Shown here piece after piece: positions 35,812-44,456 of a stretch of DNA of 64,000 nucleotides; position 1 is the first letter of the stretch; the number at the start of each line of letters is the position of its first letter. This DNA comes from DAIODI01 sp046349255 (lineage in GTDB: Bacteria; Pseudomonadota; Alphaproteobacteria; Rhizobiales; Aestuariivirgaceae), in NCBI GenBank assembly GCA_046349255.1, contig JAXMCR010000002.1, positions 1,364,001 to 1,428,000 of the forward strand, written 5' to 3'. Position numbers and translations under genes: made by a program. The notes below the pieces were generated by a model, which worked only from the letters and a program-made list of their open reading frames with translations, had not been told where the DNA came from and did no database searches.

Positions 35812-38762
35812 CGAGCTTCCGTCTTCCCGCGGGCGGCCTGATCGACCGGTCGCAGGCGCTGAACTTCACCTTCGACGGCAAGGCCTTCACGGGCCACCCG
35901 GGCGATACGCTGGCTTCCGCGCTGATGGGCGCGGGCGTCACGCTGATGGGCCGCAGCTTCAAGTACCACCGTCCGCGCGGACCGGTCACGGCCGGCTCCT
36001 CCGAGCCGAACGCGCTGATGGAGATCGGCGAGGGCGCGCGCGTCGACCCGAACACCAGAGCCACCATGGTGGAGCTTTACGAGGGGCTCGTCGCGCGCAG
36101 CCAGAACCGCTGGCCGTCGCTCGACTTCGACCTCGGCGCGGTGAACTCGCTCGGCGCGGCGTTCTTCGCGGCGGGCTTCTACTACAAGACCTTCATGTGG
36201 CCGAAGAGCTTCTGGGAGAAGATCTACGAGCCCATCATTCGCCGCGCCGCAGGTCTCGGCCGCGCCTCGCACGAACCCGACCCCGACCGTTACGAGAAGG
36301 CCTACCTCAACTGTGACGTGCTGGTGATCGGCTCGGGGCCTTCGGGTCTCATGGCTGCGCTCGCCGCCGCCCGCTCCGGCGCGCGCGTCGTCGTCTGCGA
36401 CGAGCACGCGATGCTCGGCGGCTCGCTCCTCACCGAACGCGAGGAGATCGACAACGGCGACGGCGTGGCGTTCGCCACCGAGGTGCTGGCGGAACTCTCG
36501 ACCTACCCCGACGTGACCCTGATGCCGCGTACGACCGTGTTTGGCTGGTACGACGGCAACGTGTTCGGCGCGCTCGAACGCGTCAACAAGCACGTCGCGG
36601 TCGTTCCCGAGCACGAGCCGGTCGAGCGCTACTGGCGCATCGTCGCGCGGCAGGCGATCCTCGCCGCCGGCGCCGAGGAGCGTCCGTTGGTGTTCGGCGG
36701 CAATGACCGTCCGGGCGTGATGCAGGCGCAGGCCGTCCGCACCTGGGTGAACCGGTTCGCGGTGAGCCCCGGCAAGAGCGCGGTGGTATTCACCAACAAC
36801 TCGTCGGGGTACCGCACCGCGCGGGACCTTGAGGCCGCGGGCATCCACGTCGAGGCGGTGTTCGACAGCCGCGCCGACGCGCCGAAGACCGACGCCGGGG
36901 GCGCCGCCGTGGTCACCGGCGCGAAGCTCACCGACGTGCAGGGCGGCAAGAAGGGCGTCAGCGGCGTCTCGTTCACGCGCGGCTCGGGTGAAGAGCACGC
37001 ACACGCGGACTTCGTCGCGATGTCGGGCGGATGGAGCCCGATCGTGCACCTCGCCTGCCACAAGGGCGGCAAGCCGCAGTGGGACCAGAAGCTTGCGGCG
37101 TTCGTGCCGCCGCGCAACACGCCCGGCATCGAGGCGGTGGGTTCTGCGGCCGGGATCTTCCCGCTGTCGGCCGTGCTCGAAAGCGGCGCGGCGGCGGGTG
37201 TGACCGCGGCGACCACGCTCGGCTTCCGGGCGAAGACGCCGTCGATCCCGAAAGTGCGCGACGATGCTCCGTATGCGGTGACGCCGCTGTGGTGGGTGAA
37301 GGAATCGACCGGCAAGGCGTTCCTCGACTACCAGAACGACGTGACGGCGAAGGACATTCCGCTCGCCGCCCGCGAGGGCTACTCCGACGTCGAGCTCGCC
37401 AAGCGCTACACGACGAACGGCATGGCGACCGACCAGGGCAAGTTGTCCAACATCAACGCCATCGGCATCCTCGCCGAAGCCACCGGCAAGACGCCGGCCG
37501 AGGTCGGCACCACGACGTTCCGGCCGTTCTACACGCCGGTGACGTTCGGTGCGTTCGTCGGCCCGCTGCGCGGCAAGCACTTCCAGCCGGTCCGCAAGAC
37601 GCCGCTGCACGCCTGGTGCGAGGAGAACGGCGCGGTGTTCATGGAGGCCGGCCAGTGGCTGCGCTCGGCCTGGTTCCCGAAGGCCGGCGAGGACTGGCGC
37701 GCCTCCGCCGACCGCGAGGTGCGCGCGGTGCGCGGCAGCGTCGGCATCTGTGACGTCTCCACGCTCGGCAAGATCGACGTGCAGGGCCCCGACGCCGGCA
37801 TCCTGCTCGACCGGCTCTACACCAACACGTTCTCGACGCTGCCCGTCGGCAAGGCGCGCTATGGCCTGATGCTGCGCGAGGACGGCTTCCTCTTCGACGA
37901 CGGCACGACGAGCCGGCTCGCCGACGACCACTACTTCATGACGACCACCACCGCGAACGCCGGCCGGGTGATGTCGCACATCGAGTTCTGCCACCAGGCT
38001 CTGTGGCCGGAACTCGACGTGCAGTACGTTTCGGTCACCGAGCAGTGGGCGCAGATGGCGGTCGCCGGGCCGAACGCGCGCCGCGTGCTCGAGCAGGTGA
38101 TCGCCGAGGACATTTCCGACGCGTCGCTGCCCTACATCGGCGTCCTGCCGGTGACGGTGATCGGCGGCGTGAAGGGCCGGCTCTTCCGCATCTCGTTCTC
38201 GGGCGAACTCGCCTACGAGCTGTCGGTGCCCGCCGACTATGGCTCGGCGGTGGCACGCGCGATCCAGCACGCGGGCCAGCCGTTCGGCATCGTTCCCTAC
38301 GGCGTCGAAGCGCTGTCGATGATGCGCGTCGAGAAGGGCCACGTCGCGGGCGGCGAACTCAACGGCATGACGACGCCGGCCGACCTCGGCCTCGGCAAGA
38401 TGGTCTCGACCAAGAAGGACTTCATCGGCCGCATGATGGGCCTGCGCGAAGGCATGGTGGACAGGAACCGCCAGGTGCTCGTCGGCCTGCAGCCGCTCGA
38501 TCCCTCCGACCGCTTCCGCGCCGGTTCCCACATCCTCAAGGTGGGCGACACGCCCTCGCTCGCCGCCGACCAGGGCTACGTGACCTCGTCCTCATGGTCG
38601 CCGATGCTCGACAGCTGGATCGGGCTCGCCCTGATCGAGCGCGGGCGTGAGCGCATCGGCGAGGTGGTCGTCTGCTACGACGGCCTGCGCAACGTGAACG
38701 TCCGGGCACGGATCACCGACACCTGCTTCTTCGACAGGGAGCACAAGCGACTCCATGGCTAA
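35808..38762 (+). CDS. soxA: sarcosine oxidase subunit alpha
   Basis: Alpha subunit, 984 residues, carrying NAD and the folate-binding site. An N-terminal ferredoxin-like domain (residues 10-95, GHPGDTLASALMGAGVTLMG) is followed by a nucleotide-binding oxidoreductase region (about 165-540, CDVLVIGSGPSGLMAALAAA). An aminomethyltransferase (GcvT-like) half then runs to the end (about 600-984), containing FSGELAYELSVPADYG and VEKGHVAGGELNG. ATG 35808 overlaps soxD by 4 nt and the stop overlaps soxG by 8 nt. Length is as expected for the family, so the enzyme looks intact. Confidence 0.97.
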   Translation: MTSFRLPAGGLIDRSQALNFTFDGKAFTGHPGDTLASALMGAGVTLMGRSFKYHRPRGPVTAGSSEPNALMEIGEGARVDPNTRATMVELYEGLVARSQNRWPSLDFDLGAVNSLGAAFFAAGFYYKTFMWPKSFWEKIYEPIIRRAAGLGRASHEPDPDRYEKAYLNCDVLVIGSGPSGLMAALAAARSGARVVVCDEHAMLGGSLLTEREEIDNGDGVAFATEVLAELSTYPDVTLMPRTTVFGWYDGNVFGALERVNKHVAVVPEHEPVERYWRIVARQAILAAGAEERPLVFGGNDRPGVMQAQAVRTWVNRFAVSPGKSAVVFTNNSSGYRTARDLEAAGIHVEAVFDSRADAPKTDAGGAAVVTGAKLTDVQGGKKGVSGVSFTRGSGEEHAHADFVAMSGGWSPIVHLACHKGGKPQWDQKLAAFVPPRNTPGIEAVGSAAGIFPLSAVLESGAAAGVTAATTLGFRAKTPSIPKVRDDAPYAVTPLWWVKESTGKAFLDYQNDVTAKDIPLAAREGYSDVELAKRYTTNGMATDQGKLSNINAIGILAEATGKTPAEVGTTTFRPFYTPVTFGAFVGPLRGKHFQPVRKTPLHAWCEENGAVFMEAGQWLRSAWFPKAGEDWRASADREVRAVRGSVGICDVSTLGKIDVQGPDAGILLDRLYTNTFSTLPVGKARYGLMLREDGFLFDDGTTSRLADDHYFMTTTTANAGRVMSHIEFCHQALWPELDVQYVSVTEQWAQMAVAGPNARRVLEQVIAEDISDASLPYIGVLPVTVIGGVKGRLFRISFSGELAYELSVPADYGSAVARAIQHAGQPFGIVPYGVEALSMMRVEKGHVAGGELNGMTTPADLGLGKMVSTKKDFIGRMMGLREGMVDRNRQVLVGLQPLDPSDRFRAGSHILKVGDTPSLAADQGYVTSSSWSPMLDSWIGLALIERGRERIGEVVVCYDGLRNVNVRARITDTCFFDREHKRLHG

Positions 38763-39417
38763 ATCACCCGCCGCCCAGAAGGCCGCCCCCGCCCCCTCGG
38801 CTCCCGTCCGGATCGCCGATCCGGGCCTCGCGCGGGCCAACGTGCTCGCCCACGACGCCGTGCCCGGCCGCTACGGCGCCGTCCGCGACGGCGGACCCGG
38901 CGTCACGCTCAGCGTGCGCCACCCGTTGTCGATCGTCACCGTGATCGCGCGGAAGGGAAAGCTCGCCGCGCTCGACGAGGCGCTGCGCGGCTGGCTCGGA
39001 AAGACCACGCCCGGGCCGAACCGGACCGCGACGGGCAAGGGCGTCACGATCGCCTGGGCCGCCCCCGAGCAGTGGTTCCTGGTCGCCGAGGGCAGGGTCG
39101 ACGGCGCGCTCTACGCGGACGCCCAGGCGCGGCTTCAGGGCCTCGCCTCGGTGAGCGACCAGGGCCACGGCCGCATCGTCATCCGCCTGTCGGGGCCGAA
39201 GGCGCGCGCGGTGCTCGCCAAAGGCACGGCGGTCGACTTCCATCCCCGCAGCTTTGGCCCCGGCCAGTGCGCGGTGACGCAGATGGCGCACATCGGTGTC
39301 CACGTCACGCAGGTCGACGCCGACAGCTACGATCTGCAGATGTTCCGCGGCTTTTCGGAAGGCTGCTGGGAGTGGCTCACCGAGATGGCCGAGGAATACG
39401 GCTACGAGGTGCGCTGA
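38755..39417 (+). CDS. soxG: sarcosine oxidase subunit gamma
   Basis: Gamma subunit of sarcosine oxidase, 220 residues, last gene of the soxBDAG operon. An Ala/Pro-rich start is followed by the gamma-family domain with AAPEQWFLVAEG and VTQMAHIGVHVTQ. The domain ends FRGFSEGCWEWLTEMAEEYG. It overlaps soxA by 8 nt. Its stop is 14 nt from the stop of a convergent aminotransferase gene. No glyA or purU gene follows here, unlike some other sox operons. Confidence 0.95.
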   Translation: MAKSPAAQKAAPAPSAPVRIADPGLARANVLAHDAVPGRYGAVRDGGPGVTLSVRHPLSIVTVIARKGKLAALDEALRGWLGKTTPGPNRTATGKGVTIAWAAPEQWFLVAEGRVDGALYADAQARLQGLASVSDQGHGRIVIRLSGPKARAVLAKGTAVDFHPRSFGPGQCAVTQMAHIGVHVTQVDADSYDLQMFRGFSEGCWEWLTEMAEEYGYEVR

Positions 39418-39431
39418 GACCGGGCGCTTCC

Positions 39432-40640
39432 TCAGTCGCCCGGTCGTGTCGAGTGCTGCTTCGAGCGCGCGAGCTTACCCGCGAACCGCACGATCCGTTC
39501 GAGCGCCTCCTCGAGGATCGCATCGGGTACAGTCAGCCCGATGCGGATGTGACCTGCCCCGGCCGCGCCAAAGACTTCGCCCGGCATCACCGCCACGTTC
39601 TCATCGTCGAGCAGTTCGAGCGCGTACATTTCGCCCGTCAGCCCTGAACGCCGGACATCGACGAACACGAACATGCCGCCCTCGGGCATCCGGCAGGAGA
39701 GGCCCGGCTGGTTCGCGAGCGCATCGACGATCATCCGCGCGCGATGCTCGTAGGCGTCGCGCGCCGCCTTCACCTCGGCGAAGTCGTGCGTCAGTGCAAA
39801 GGCCGCCGCGTCCTGGATGAACGGGGGCGAACCGAACAGCATCACTTCGGCGATCGCCTGCAGCTTGTCGGTGAATTCGAGCGGGCCGATCGCCCAGCCG
39901 GCGCGGTAGCCCGTCATCGCGTGCGACTTCGACACCGACGACACCACCACCGTTCGATCGGCGAGATCGGGCACGTCGAACGGCGAGGCGAACGTGTGGC
40001 CGTCGAACACGAGGTCCGAGTAGACCTCGTCCGAAACGATCCACAGGTCGTGCTTGCGGCACACTGCGCCGATCGCCTCGATCTCGGCGCGCGTCAGCAC
40101 CGCGCCGGTGGGGTTCGACGGGCTGTTGAGCAGCAGCACCCGGCTGCGCGGCGTGATCGCCCGTTCGAGCGCGGCGGGGGTCAGGTGAAAGCGGTCCGCC
40201 GGGTCGAGCTTCACTGGCACGAGCTTCGCGCCGGTCGAGGCGACGACACCGTCGTAGGTGACGTAGTAGGGCTCGGGCACCAGCACTTCGTCGCCCGCTT
40301 CGGCGAGCGTCATCATGCTCGCGTACAGCGCGGTCTGCGTGCCGGGCAGGAAGATGATCTGGTCGGGGCTCACGGGCTCGAGGCGGCGCGCGGAGTACTT
40401 CTTCGCCACCGCATCGAGGATGATGCGCTCGCCGCGCCCGTTCGAGTACTTCGTCCGGCCGGCCCGCAGCTGCTTCACGGCCTCGTCGATCACCGCGGCA
40501 GGCGGCGACACGTCGGGTTCGCCGATCGACAGGAACAGGACCTTCTCGCCGCGGCGGGCTTTCTCCTGGGCGCGGAAGTGCACGTGCCACTTCTCGGCGC
40601 CGAGACCGGCAAGGCGGTCGGTGACGGACGCATATCGCAT
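39432..40640 (-). CDS. class I/II PLP-dependent aminotransferase
   Basis: Fold-type I aminotransferase of 402 residues. The PLP lysine lies in VSSVSKSHAMTGYRAGWAIG; NSPSNPTGAVLTRAE and the pre-lysine strand WIVSDEVYSDLVF carry the cofactor-binding Asn and Asp/Tyr. The pattern is that of the aspartate/alanine aminotransferase superfamily; substrate specificity cannot be read from sequence. A possible physiological link with sarcosine-derived glycine or with the neighbouring oxidoreductase is only contextual. It is divergent from the DAO-type gene with about 100 nt between them. Confidence 0.9.
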   Translation of the reverse strand: MRYASVTDRLAGLGAEKWHVHFRAQEKARRGEKVLFLSIGEPDVSPPAAVIDEAVKQLRAGRTKYSNGRGERIILDAVAKKYSARRLEPVSPDQIIFLPGTQTALYASMMTLAEAGDEVLVPEPYYVTYDGVVASTGAKLVPVKLDPADRFHLTPAALERAITPRSRVLLLNSPSNPTGAVLTRAEIEAIGAVCRKHDLWIVSDEVYSDLVFDGHTFASPFDVPDLADRTVVVSSVSKSHAMTGYRAGWAIGPLEFTDKLQAIAEVMLFGSPPFIQDAAAFALTHDFAEVKAARDAYEHRARMIVDALANQPGLSCRMPEGGMFVFVDVRRSGLTGEMYALELLDDENVAVMPGEVFGAAGAGHIRIGLTVPDAILEEALERIVRFAGKLARSKQHSTRPGD

Positions 40641-40739
40641 GGCGCGCTTCTAGAGGATCGCCGGCCTCGCGTCGAGGGTCGGGTCCTCGCATTCGCATGG
40701 CTGACAGGCCGTGCGGACCTGCGCTACCGTCGCGCCCGC

Positions 40740-42041
40740 ATGACCACACCAGACGCCATCGTGATCGGGGCCGGCGTCATCGGCGCCGCCACCACGCTCG
40801 AACTGCAGCGGGCGGGGTTCCGCACCCTCTGCCTCGACCGCAATCCCGCCGCGGGCTACGGCTCGACGTCGAGTTCCTGCGCCGTCATCCGCACGTTCTA
40901 TTCGACGCTCGAAGGCTGCGCCTTCGCGCAGGAGGGCTACCACTACTGGAAGCGGTGGGGGGAGTATCTCGGCGTCGCAGACGAGCGCGGCCTCGTACGG
41001 TTTCACGAGACGGGTTGCCTCGTCATGAAGACGAAGGCGAACGACTTCCTGCGCCCGATGCTCGACCGCGTGGGGAAGGCCGGAATCCCCTTCGAAGAGT
41101 GGTCGGCGGCCGACATCGCGAGAAGGCTCCCGTTCCTCGACCTGCGCCTCTACGCGCCGCCGCGACGACCGGACGAAGAGGGATTCGGCGAGCCGACCGG
41201 GGGCAAGATCGCGGGCGCGGTGTACTTTCCGGAAGCCGGCTACGTGAGCGACCCGCAACTTGCGACCCACAACTTGCAGCGCGCGGCAGAAGCGGCAGGG
41301 GCGCGCTTCCGTTTCAACGCCGAAGTGACCTCGATCGCGAAGGACGCCGGCGGGCGCATCGCGGGCGTCGAGCTCGCAGGAGGCGAGCGGATCGCCGCGG
41401 CGATCGTCGTTAACGTCGCGGGGCCGCGCTCGGCGAAGGTGAACGCGCTTGCCGGCGCGCTCGCCGACATGAAGATCGCGACTCGGGCGCTGAAGCGCGA
41501 GGTGGCCCACGTCCCGGCGCCCGTGCCCGGCTACGAGACGAGCGGCATCGTGGTGTCCGATTCCGACATCGGCTGCTACTCGCGCCCCGAGACCGGGAAC
41601 AAGATTCTGATCGGGTCGGAGGATCCGGCCTGCGACGTCCGCCAGTGGGTGGATTACGACACGTACGATCGTTCGTTTACGGAGCAGGTGCGCAACCAGG
41701 TGCTGCGCGCCGCCCAGCGCATTCCGTCGCTGCCGATCCCGAACGCGATCCAGGGCGTTGTCGACTGCTACGACGTATCCGACGACTGGATGCCGATCTA
41801 CGACCGCTCCTGCGTGCCGGGGTTCTACATGGCGATCGGGACGAGCGGGAACCAGTTCAAGAACGCTGCGCTCAGCGGAGCCGTCATGGCAAAGCTGATC
41901 GCCGCGTGCGAGTCGGGCCGCGACCATGACCGCGCACCGGTCATGTATACCGGCCGCTACACCGGGCGCGCCTTCGACCTGTCGTTCTTCTCGCGGCTGC
42001 GCGACGTGAACAGGGCCAGCAGCTTTTCCGTACTCGGATGA
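40740..42041 (+). CDS. FAD-dependent oxidoreductase, DAO family
   Basis: Flavoprotein of 433 residues in the D-amino-acid oxidase/glycine oxidase/SoxB superfamily. FAD-binding IVIGAGVIGAATTLELQRAG starts at residue 7; SSCAVIRTFYST near 45 and the C-terminal GFYMAIGTSGNQFKNAALSG are further cofactor and substrate contacts. It probably oxidises a secondary or D-amino acid. The resemblance to SoxB, and the neighbouring sox genes and P5C-dehydrogenase-like gene, suggest an N-methyl amino acid or proline-type substrate, unproven. No good ribosome site precedes ATG 40740; the start is chosen because the FAD motif begins seven codons later. Confidence 0.88.
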   Translation: MTTPDAIVIGAGVIGAATTLELQRAGFRTLCLDRNPAAGYGSTSSSCAVIRTFYSTLEGCAFAQEGYHYWKRWGEYLGVADERGLVRFHETGCLVMKTKANDFLRPMLDRVGKAGIPFEEWSAADIARRLPFLDLRLYAPPRRPDEEGFGEPTGGKIAGAVYFPEAGYVSDPQLATHNLQRAAEAAGARFRFNAEVTSIAKDAGGRIAGVELAGGERIAAAIVVNVAGPRSAKVNALAGALADMKIATRALKREVAHVPAPVPGYETSGIVVSDSDIGCYSRPETGNKILIGSEDPACDVRQWVDYDTYDRSFTEQVRNQVLRAAQRIPSLPIPNAIQGVVDCYDVSDDWMPIYDRSCVPGFYMAIGTSGNQFKNAALSGAVMAKLIAACESGRDHDRAPVMYTGRYTGRAFDLSFFSRLRDVNRASSFSVLG

Positions 42042-42058
42042 GTTTTCATCCGTATTCG

Positions 42059-42072
42059 AACAATTAATTGTT
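42059..42072. promoter_or_regulatory. A+T-rich 14-bp perfect palindrome
   Basis: AACAATTAATTGTT reads the same on both strands. It lies in the 138-nt gap between the oxidoreductase stop and the Hpt gene, in the most A+T-rich patch I noticed. A small stem-loop (CGGATG 42035-42040 with CATCCG 42047-42052) overlaps the upstream stop, and a second (CCGTCA 42134-42139 with TGACGG 42146-42151) lies before the Hpt ATG. It may be a protein-binding site or part of an imperfect terminator; I cannot decide. Confidence 0.4.
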
Positions 42073-42179
42073 TGTGTACGCATAAATTTGCGAAGAATTT
42101 GGCTGGCCGTCCAAACTCTCCCGCAAGAGGTCTCCGTCATTGTTTTGACGGTTGAACCGCAGAAAAGGGATGACGCGCC

Positions 42180-42545
42180 ATGGCGCGTGCGACCATCGAT
42201 AGGGATCTGCCGGCGGAGCCGGCGGTGGACGAGAAGCTTCAGGGCGAGCTGAAAGGCTGGCTCGGGGCAGGATCGTTCGAGGCATTGATCGACCAGTGCT
42301 GGAAGGACGCCGACCGCGTGATCGCAGATCTTGCCGACCTCGAACGCGCCAAGGCCCGCGAGAAGATGCGGGCGGCGGCGCACCAGCTGCGCGGGCTCGC
42401 CCTGAGTTTCGGCTACCCTAAGCTCGCCGGACTTGCCGGGCGGCTCGAAACGGCCTGCCAGAAGGCCGACGCCGACCTGCCGGCGACGTCCGACATCGAG
42501 GCGGCGGCCGTCGCCGCGCGCCTCGCCCAGGGCCGCCTCAGCTAG
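42180..42545 (+). CDS. Hpt-domain protein (orphan phosphotransfer protein)
   Basis: A 121-residue, mostly helical protein. The segment REKMRAAAHQLRGLALSFGY matches the Hpt phosphorylation motif H-x-L-(K/R)-G with His68 as the candidate phospho-acceptor, and the following LAGLAGRLETACQKAD fits the next Hpt helix. It would relay phosphate between a hybrid sensor kinase and a response regulator. No kinase or receiver gene is in the window, so it is an orphan here. ATG 42180 has AAGGGA 7 nt upstream. The next gene, an ALDH, begins 81 nt after its stop. Confidence 0.75.
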   Translation: MARATIDRDLPAEPAVDEKLQGELKGWLGAGSFEALIDQCWKDADRVIADLADLERAKAREKMRAAAHQLRGLALSFGYPKLAGLAGRLETACQKADADLPATSDIEAAAVAARLAQGRLS

Positions 42546-42626
42546 CGCGTCCCGTCCGGCCTTGAGAAAGGCCAACGGGTTTGGCATGGCTTCCCCGACG
42601 ACATGCCTTCCGGGGAGACTTCCGCC

Positions 42627-44204
42627 ATGGCCGCTGCATTGCCGCGCGTGACCTATTCCAACATCGGCGCCGACTTTTCGGCGCTCCACGCCTTTCTCGA
42701 CGCGGAATTGCCGACATTCCGTACACGGATGCTCGGGCGCGCCTGGCCGAACATCGTCGCCGGCCGCCACGACGTATCTGGCCGCGCCTACGAGGTCGCT
42801 TGCCCGTTTGACCGCGACCTGCTCGTCGCCCGGCTCGTCGAGGCCGACAGGAAGGCGGTCGAGAGCGCGATCGCGGCCGCGAAGACGGCGCAGCCCGGCT
42901 GGGCAGCGACGCCCTGGCGCGAGCGGGTTGCCGTCATGCGCCGGTTCGCCCGCGAGATCGACGCGCGCAAGTACGAGCTCGGCATGGCCACGCTGTTCGA
43001 GGTCGGCAAGTCGCGCCTCGAGGCGATCGGCGAGGCGGAGGAGGCGGTCGACCTCGTCGACTGGTACTGCGACGAGATGGAGGCGAACGACGGATTTGCG
43101 CGCCAGATGCGCCGCGCCGTGCCCAACGAGGAGACGGTGTGCCGGCTCCTGCCGGTCGGCGTGTTCGCGGTGATCGCGCCGTTCAACTTCCCCGTCGCGC
43201 TCTCCTGCAACATGCTCGGCGCGTGCCTCGTTGCCGGCAACGCGGCGGTCTACAAGCCGTCGCCCCAGGCAGGCCTGTCCGCCACGCTCCTCATGGAAGC
43301 GGCGCGCGCGGCCGGCATCCCGGACGGTGTCGTCAACATGCTCAATGGCGAGCGAACCGGCGCGCTGCTCGTCGACGCCGAGGGAATCGACGGCATCGCC
43401 TTCACGGGCAGCCACGAGGTCGGCATGAAGATCTTCCGGAAGGTCGCGTCCGGTCCCTACGCGCGCCCCGTGCTGTGCGAGATGGGCGGCAAGAACCCGG
43501 CGTACGTCACCGCGAAGGCCGATCTCGACGTCGCCGCCGAAGGCGTCGTGCGTTCGGCGTTCGGCCTCCAGGGCGAGAAATGCTCGGCGCTGTCCGTCGC
43601 TTACGTCGAGCGTTCGGTCCACGACCGGTTCCTCGATCTCCTTGCCGAGCGCACGCGCGCGATCAAGGTGGGCAACCCCGAAGACAAGGCCGTGTTCGTC
43701 GGCCCGCTGATCGACGATGCGGCGGTCGAGCGGTTCGAGAAGGCGGCGAAGTCGGCGAGGCAGGCCGGCCGCATCGTCGTCGGCGGCAACCGGCTGCGGT
43801 CAGGGGCGTACGCCAACGGCCACTTCGTCGAGCCGACGATCGTCGCCGACCTTCCTGCCGACCACTGGCTGAACCGGGACGAACTGTTTCTCCCGTTCCT
43901 CTCGGTCCAGGCGTTCGACACGCTTCCCGAGGCGATCGCCCGCGGAAACAGCATCGTCTACGGCCTGACCGCCGGCATCTACACGAAGGACCAGGCCGAA
44001 CTCGACCGGTTCCTGCAGACCGCGCAGGCTGGCGTGCTCTATGCCAACCGCCGGTCCGGGGCGACCACGGGCGCGTGGCCGGGCTTCCAGACGTTCTGCG
44101 GCTGGAAGGGGTCGGGCGTCGACAACAAGGGCGGCCTCGGCCCCTGGACGCTGCCGCGCTACATGCGCGAACAGAGTCTCACGCTGATGCATCCGCAACC
44201 CTGA
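42627..44204 (+). CDS. aldehyde dehydrogenase, 1-pyrroline-5-carboxylate dehydrogenase-like
   Basis: NAD(P)-dependent aldehyde dehydrogenase of 525 residues. The catalytic Cys is in FGLQGEKCSALS, with glutamate site CEMGGKNPAYVT and cofactor motif FTGSHEVGMKI. The C-terminal WKGSGVDNKGGLGPWTLPRY and LQGEKCSA pattern place it in the RocA/PruA (P5C to glutamate) branch, and the length fits. It is free-standing rather than fused to proline dehydrogenase. ATG 42627 is preferred over 42603 because GGGGAG lies 9 nt upstream. The substrate could also be a related semialdehyde. Confidence 0.85.
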   Translation: MAAALPRVTYSNIGADFSALHAFLDAELPTFRTRMLGRAWPNIVAGRHDVSGRAYEVACPFDRDLLVARLVEADRKAVESAIAAAKTAQPGWAATPWRERVAVMRRFAREIDARKYELGMATLFEVGKSRLEAIGEAEEAVDLVDWYCDEMEANDGFARQMRRAVPNEETVCRLLPVGVFAVIAPFNFPVALSCNMLGACLVAGNAAVYKPSPQAGLSATLLMEAARAAGIPDGVVNMLNGERTGALLVDAEGIDGIAFTGSHEVGMKIFRKVASGPYARPVLCEMGGKNPAYVTAKADLDVAAEGVVRSAFGLQGEKCSALSVAYVERSVHDRFLDLLAERTRAIKVGNPEDKAVFVGPLIDDAAVERFEKAAKSARQAGRIVVGGNRLRSGAYANGHFVEPTIVADLPADHWLNRDELFLPFLSVQAFDTLPEAIARGNSIVYGLTAGIYTKDQAELDRFLQTAQAGVLYANRRSGATTGAWPGFQTFCGWKGSGVDNKGGLGPWTLPRYMREQSLTLMHPQP

Positions 44205-44456
44205 GGGCGGGCACTTGCAGGGTCGCCACGGGAGAGGGTGGCGCTGTGGCAACGCGCCTCGAAGTGGTCTCTTTACAAAGGTTTGGCCCCGCGCCATGTG
44301 TATGGCGGTGCAACAAAACGGGCTTCGGCAAGCGACGGGTGCGGGAACCGGGGCTGGCAGGCGGCTTCGCTCAAGGCTGAACTCAAAGTTTTAGGAACAG
44401 ATCGTTCGACGGTGCCCTGAGCGGGCTAAGGTTGGACGGTCGCGGGAACGTGGCGG

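Noticed and set aside
35727..38531. Open frame of 934 codons on the minus strand opposite soxA
   Set aside because: It is the mirror of a G+C-rich coding gene with strong third-position bias; the translation is rich in Arg, His, Val and Asp with no family motif, while soxA on the other strand is complete.
40650..43622. Open frame of 990 codons on the minus strand across the oxidoreductase, Hpt and ALDH genes
   Set aside because: It spans three plus-strand genes with clear motifs and the gaps between them, and its product is Arg/His-rich shadow sequence.
44238..44420. 60-codon open frame between the ALDH gene and opgG
   Set aside because: Composition is unremarkable and no ribosome site or family resemblance supports it.
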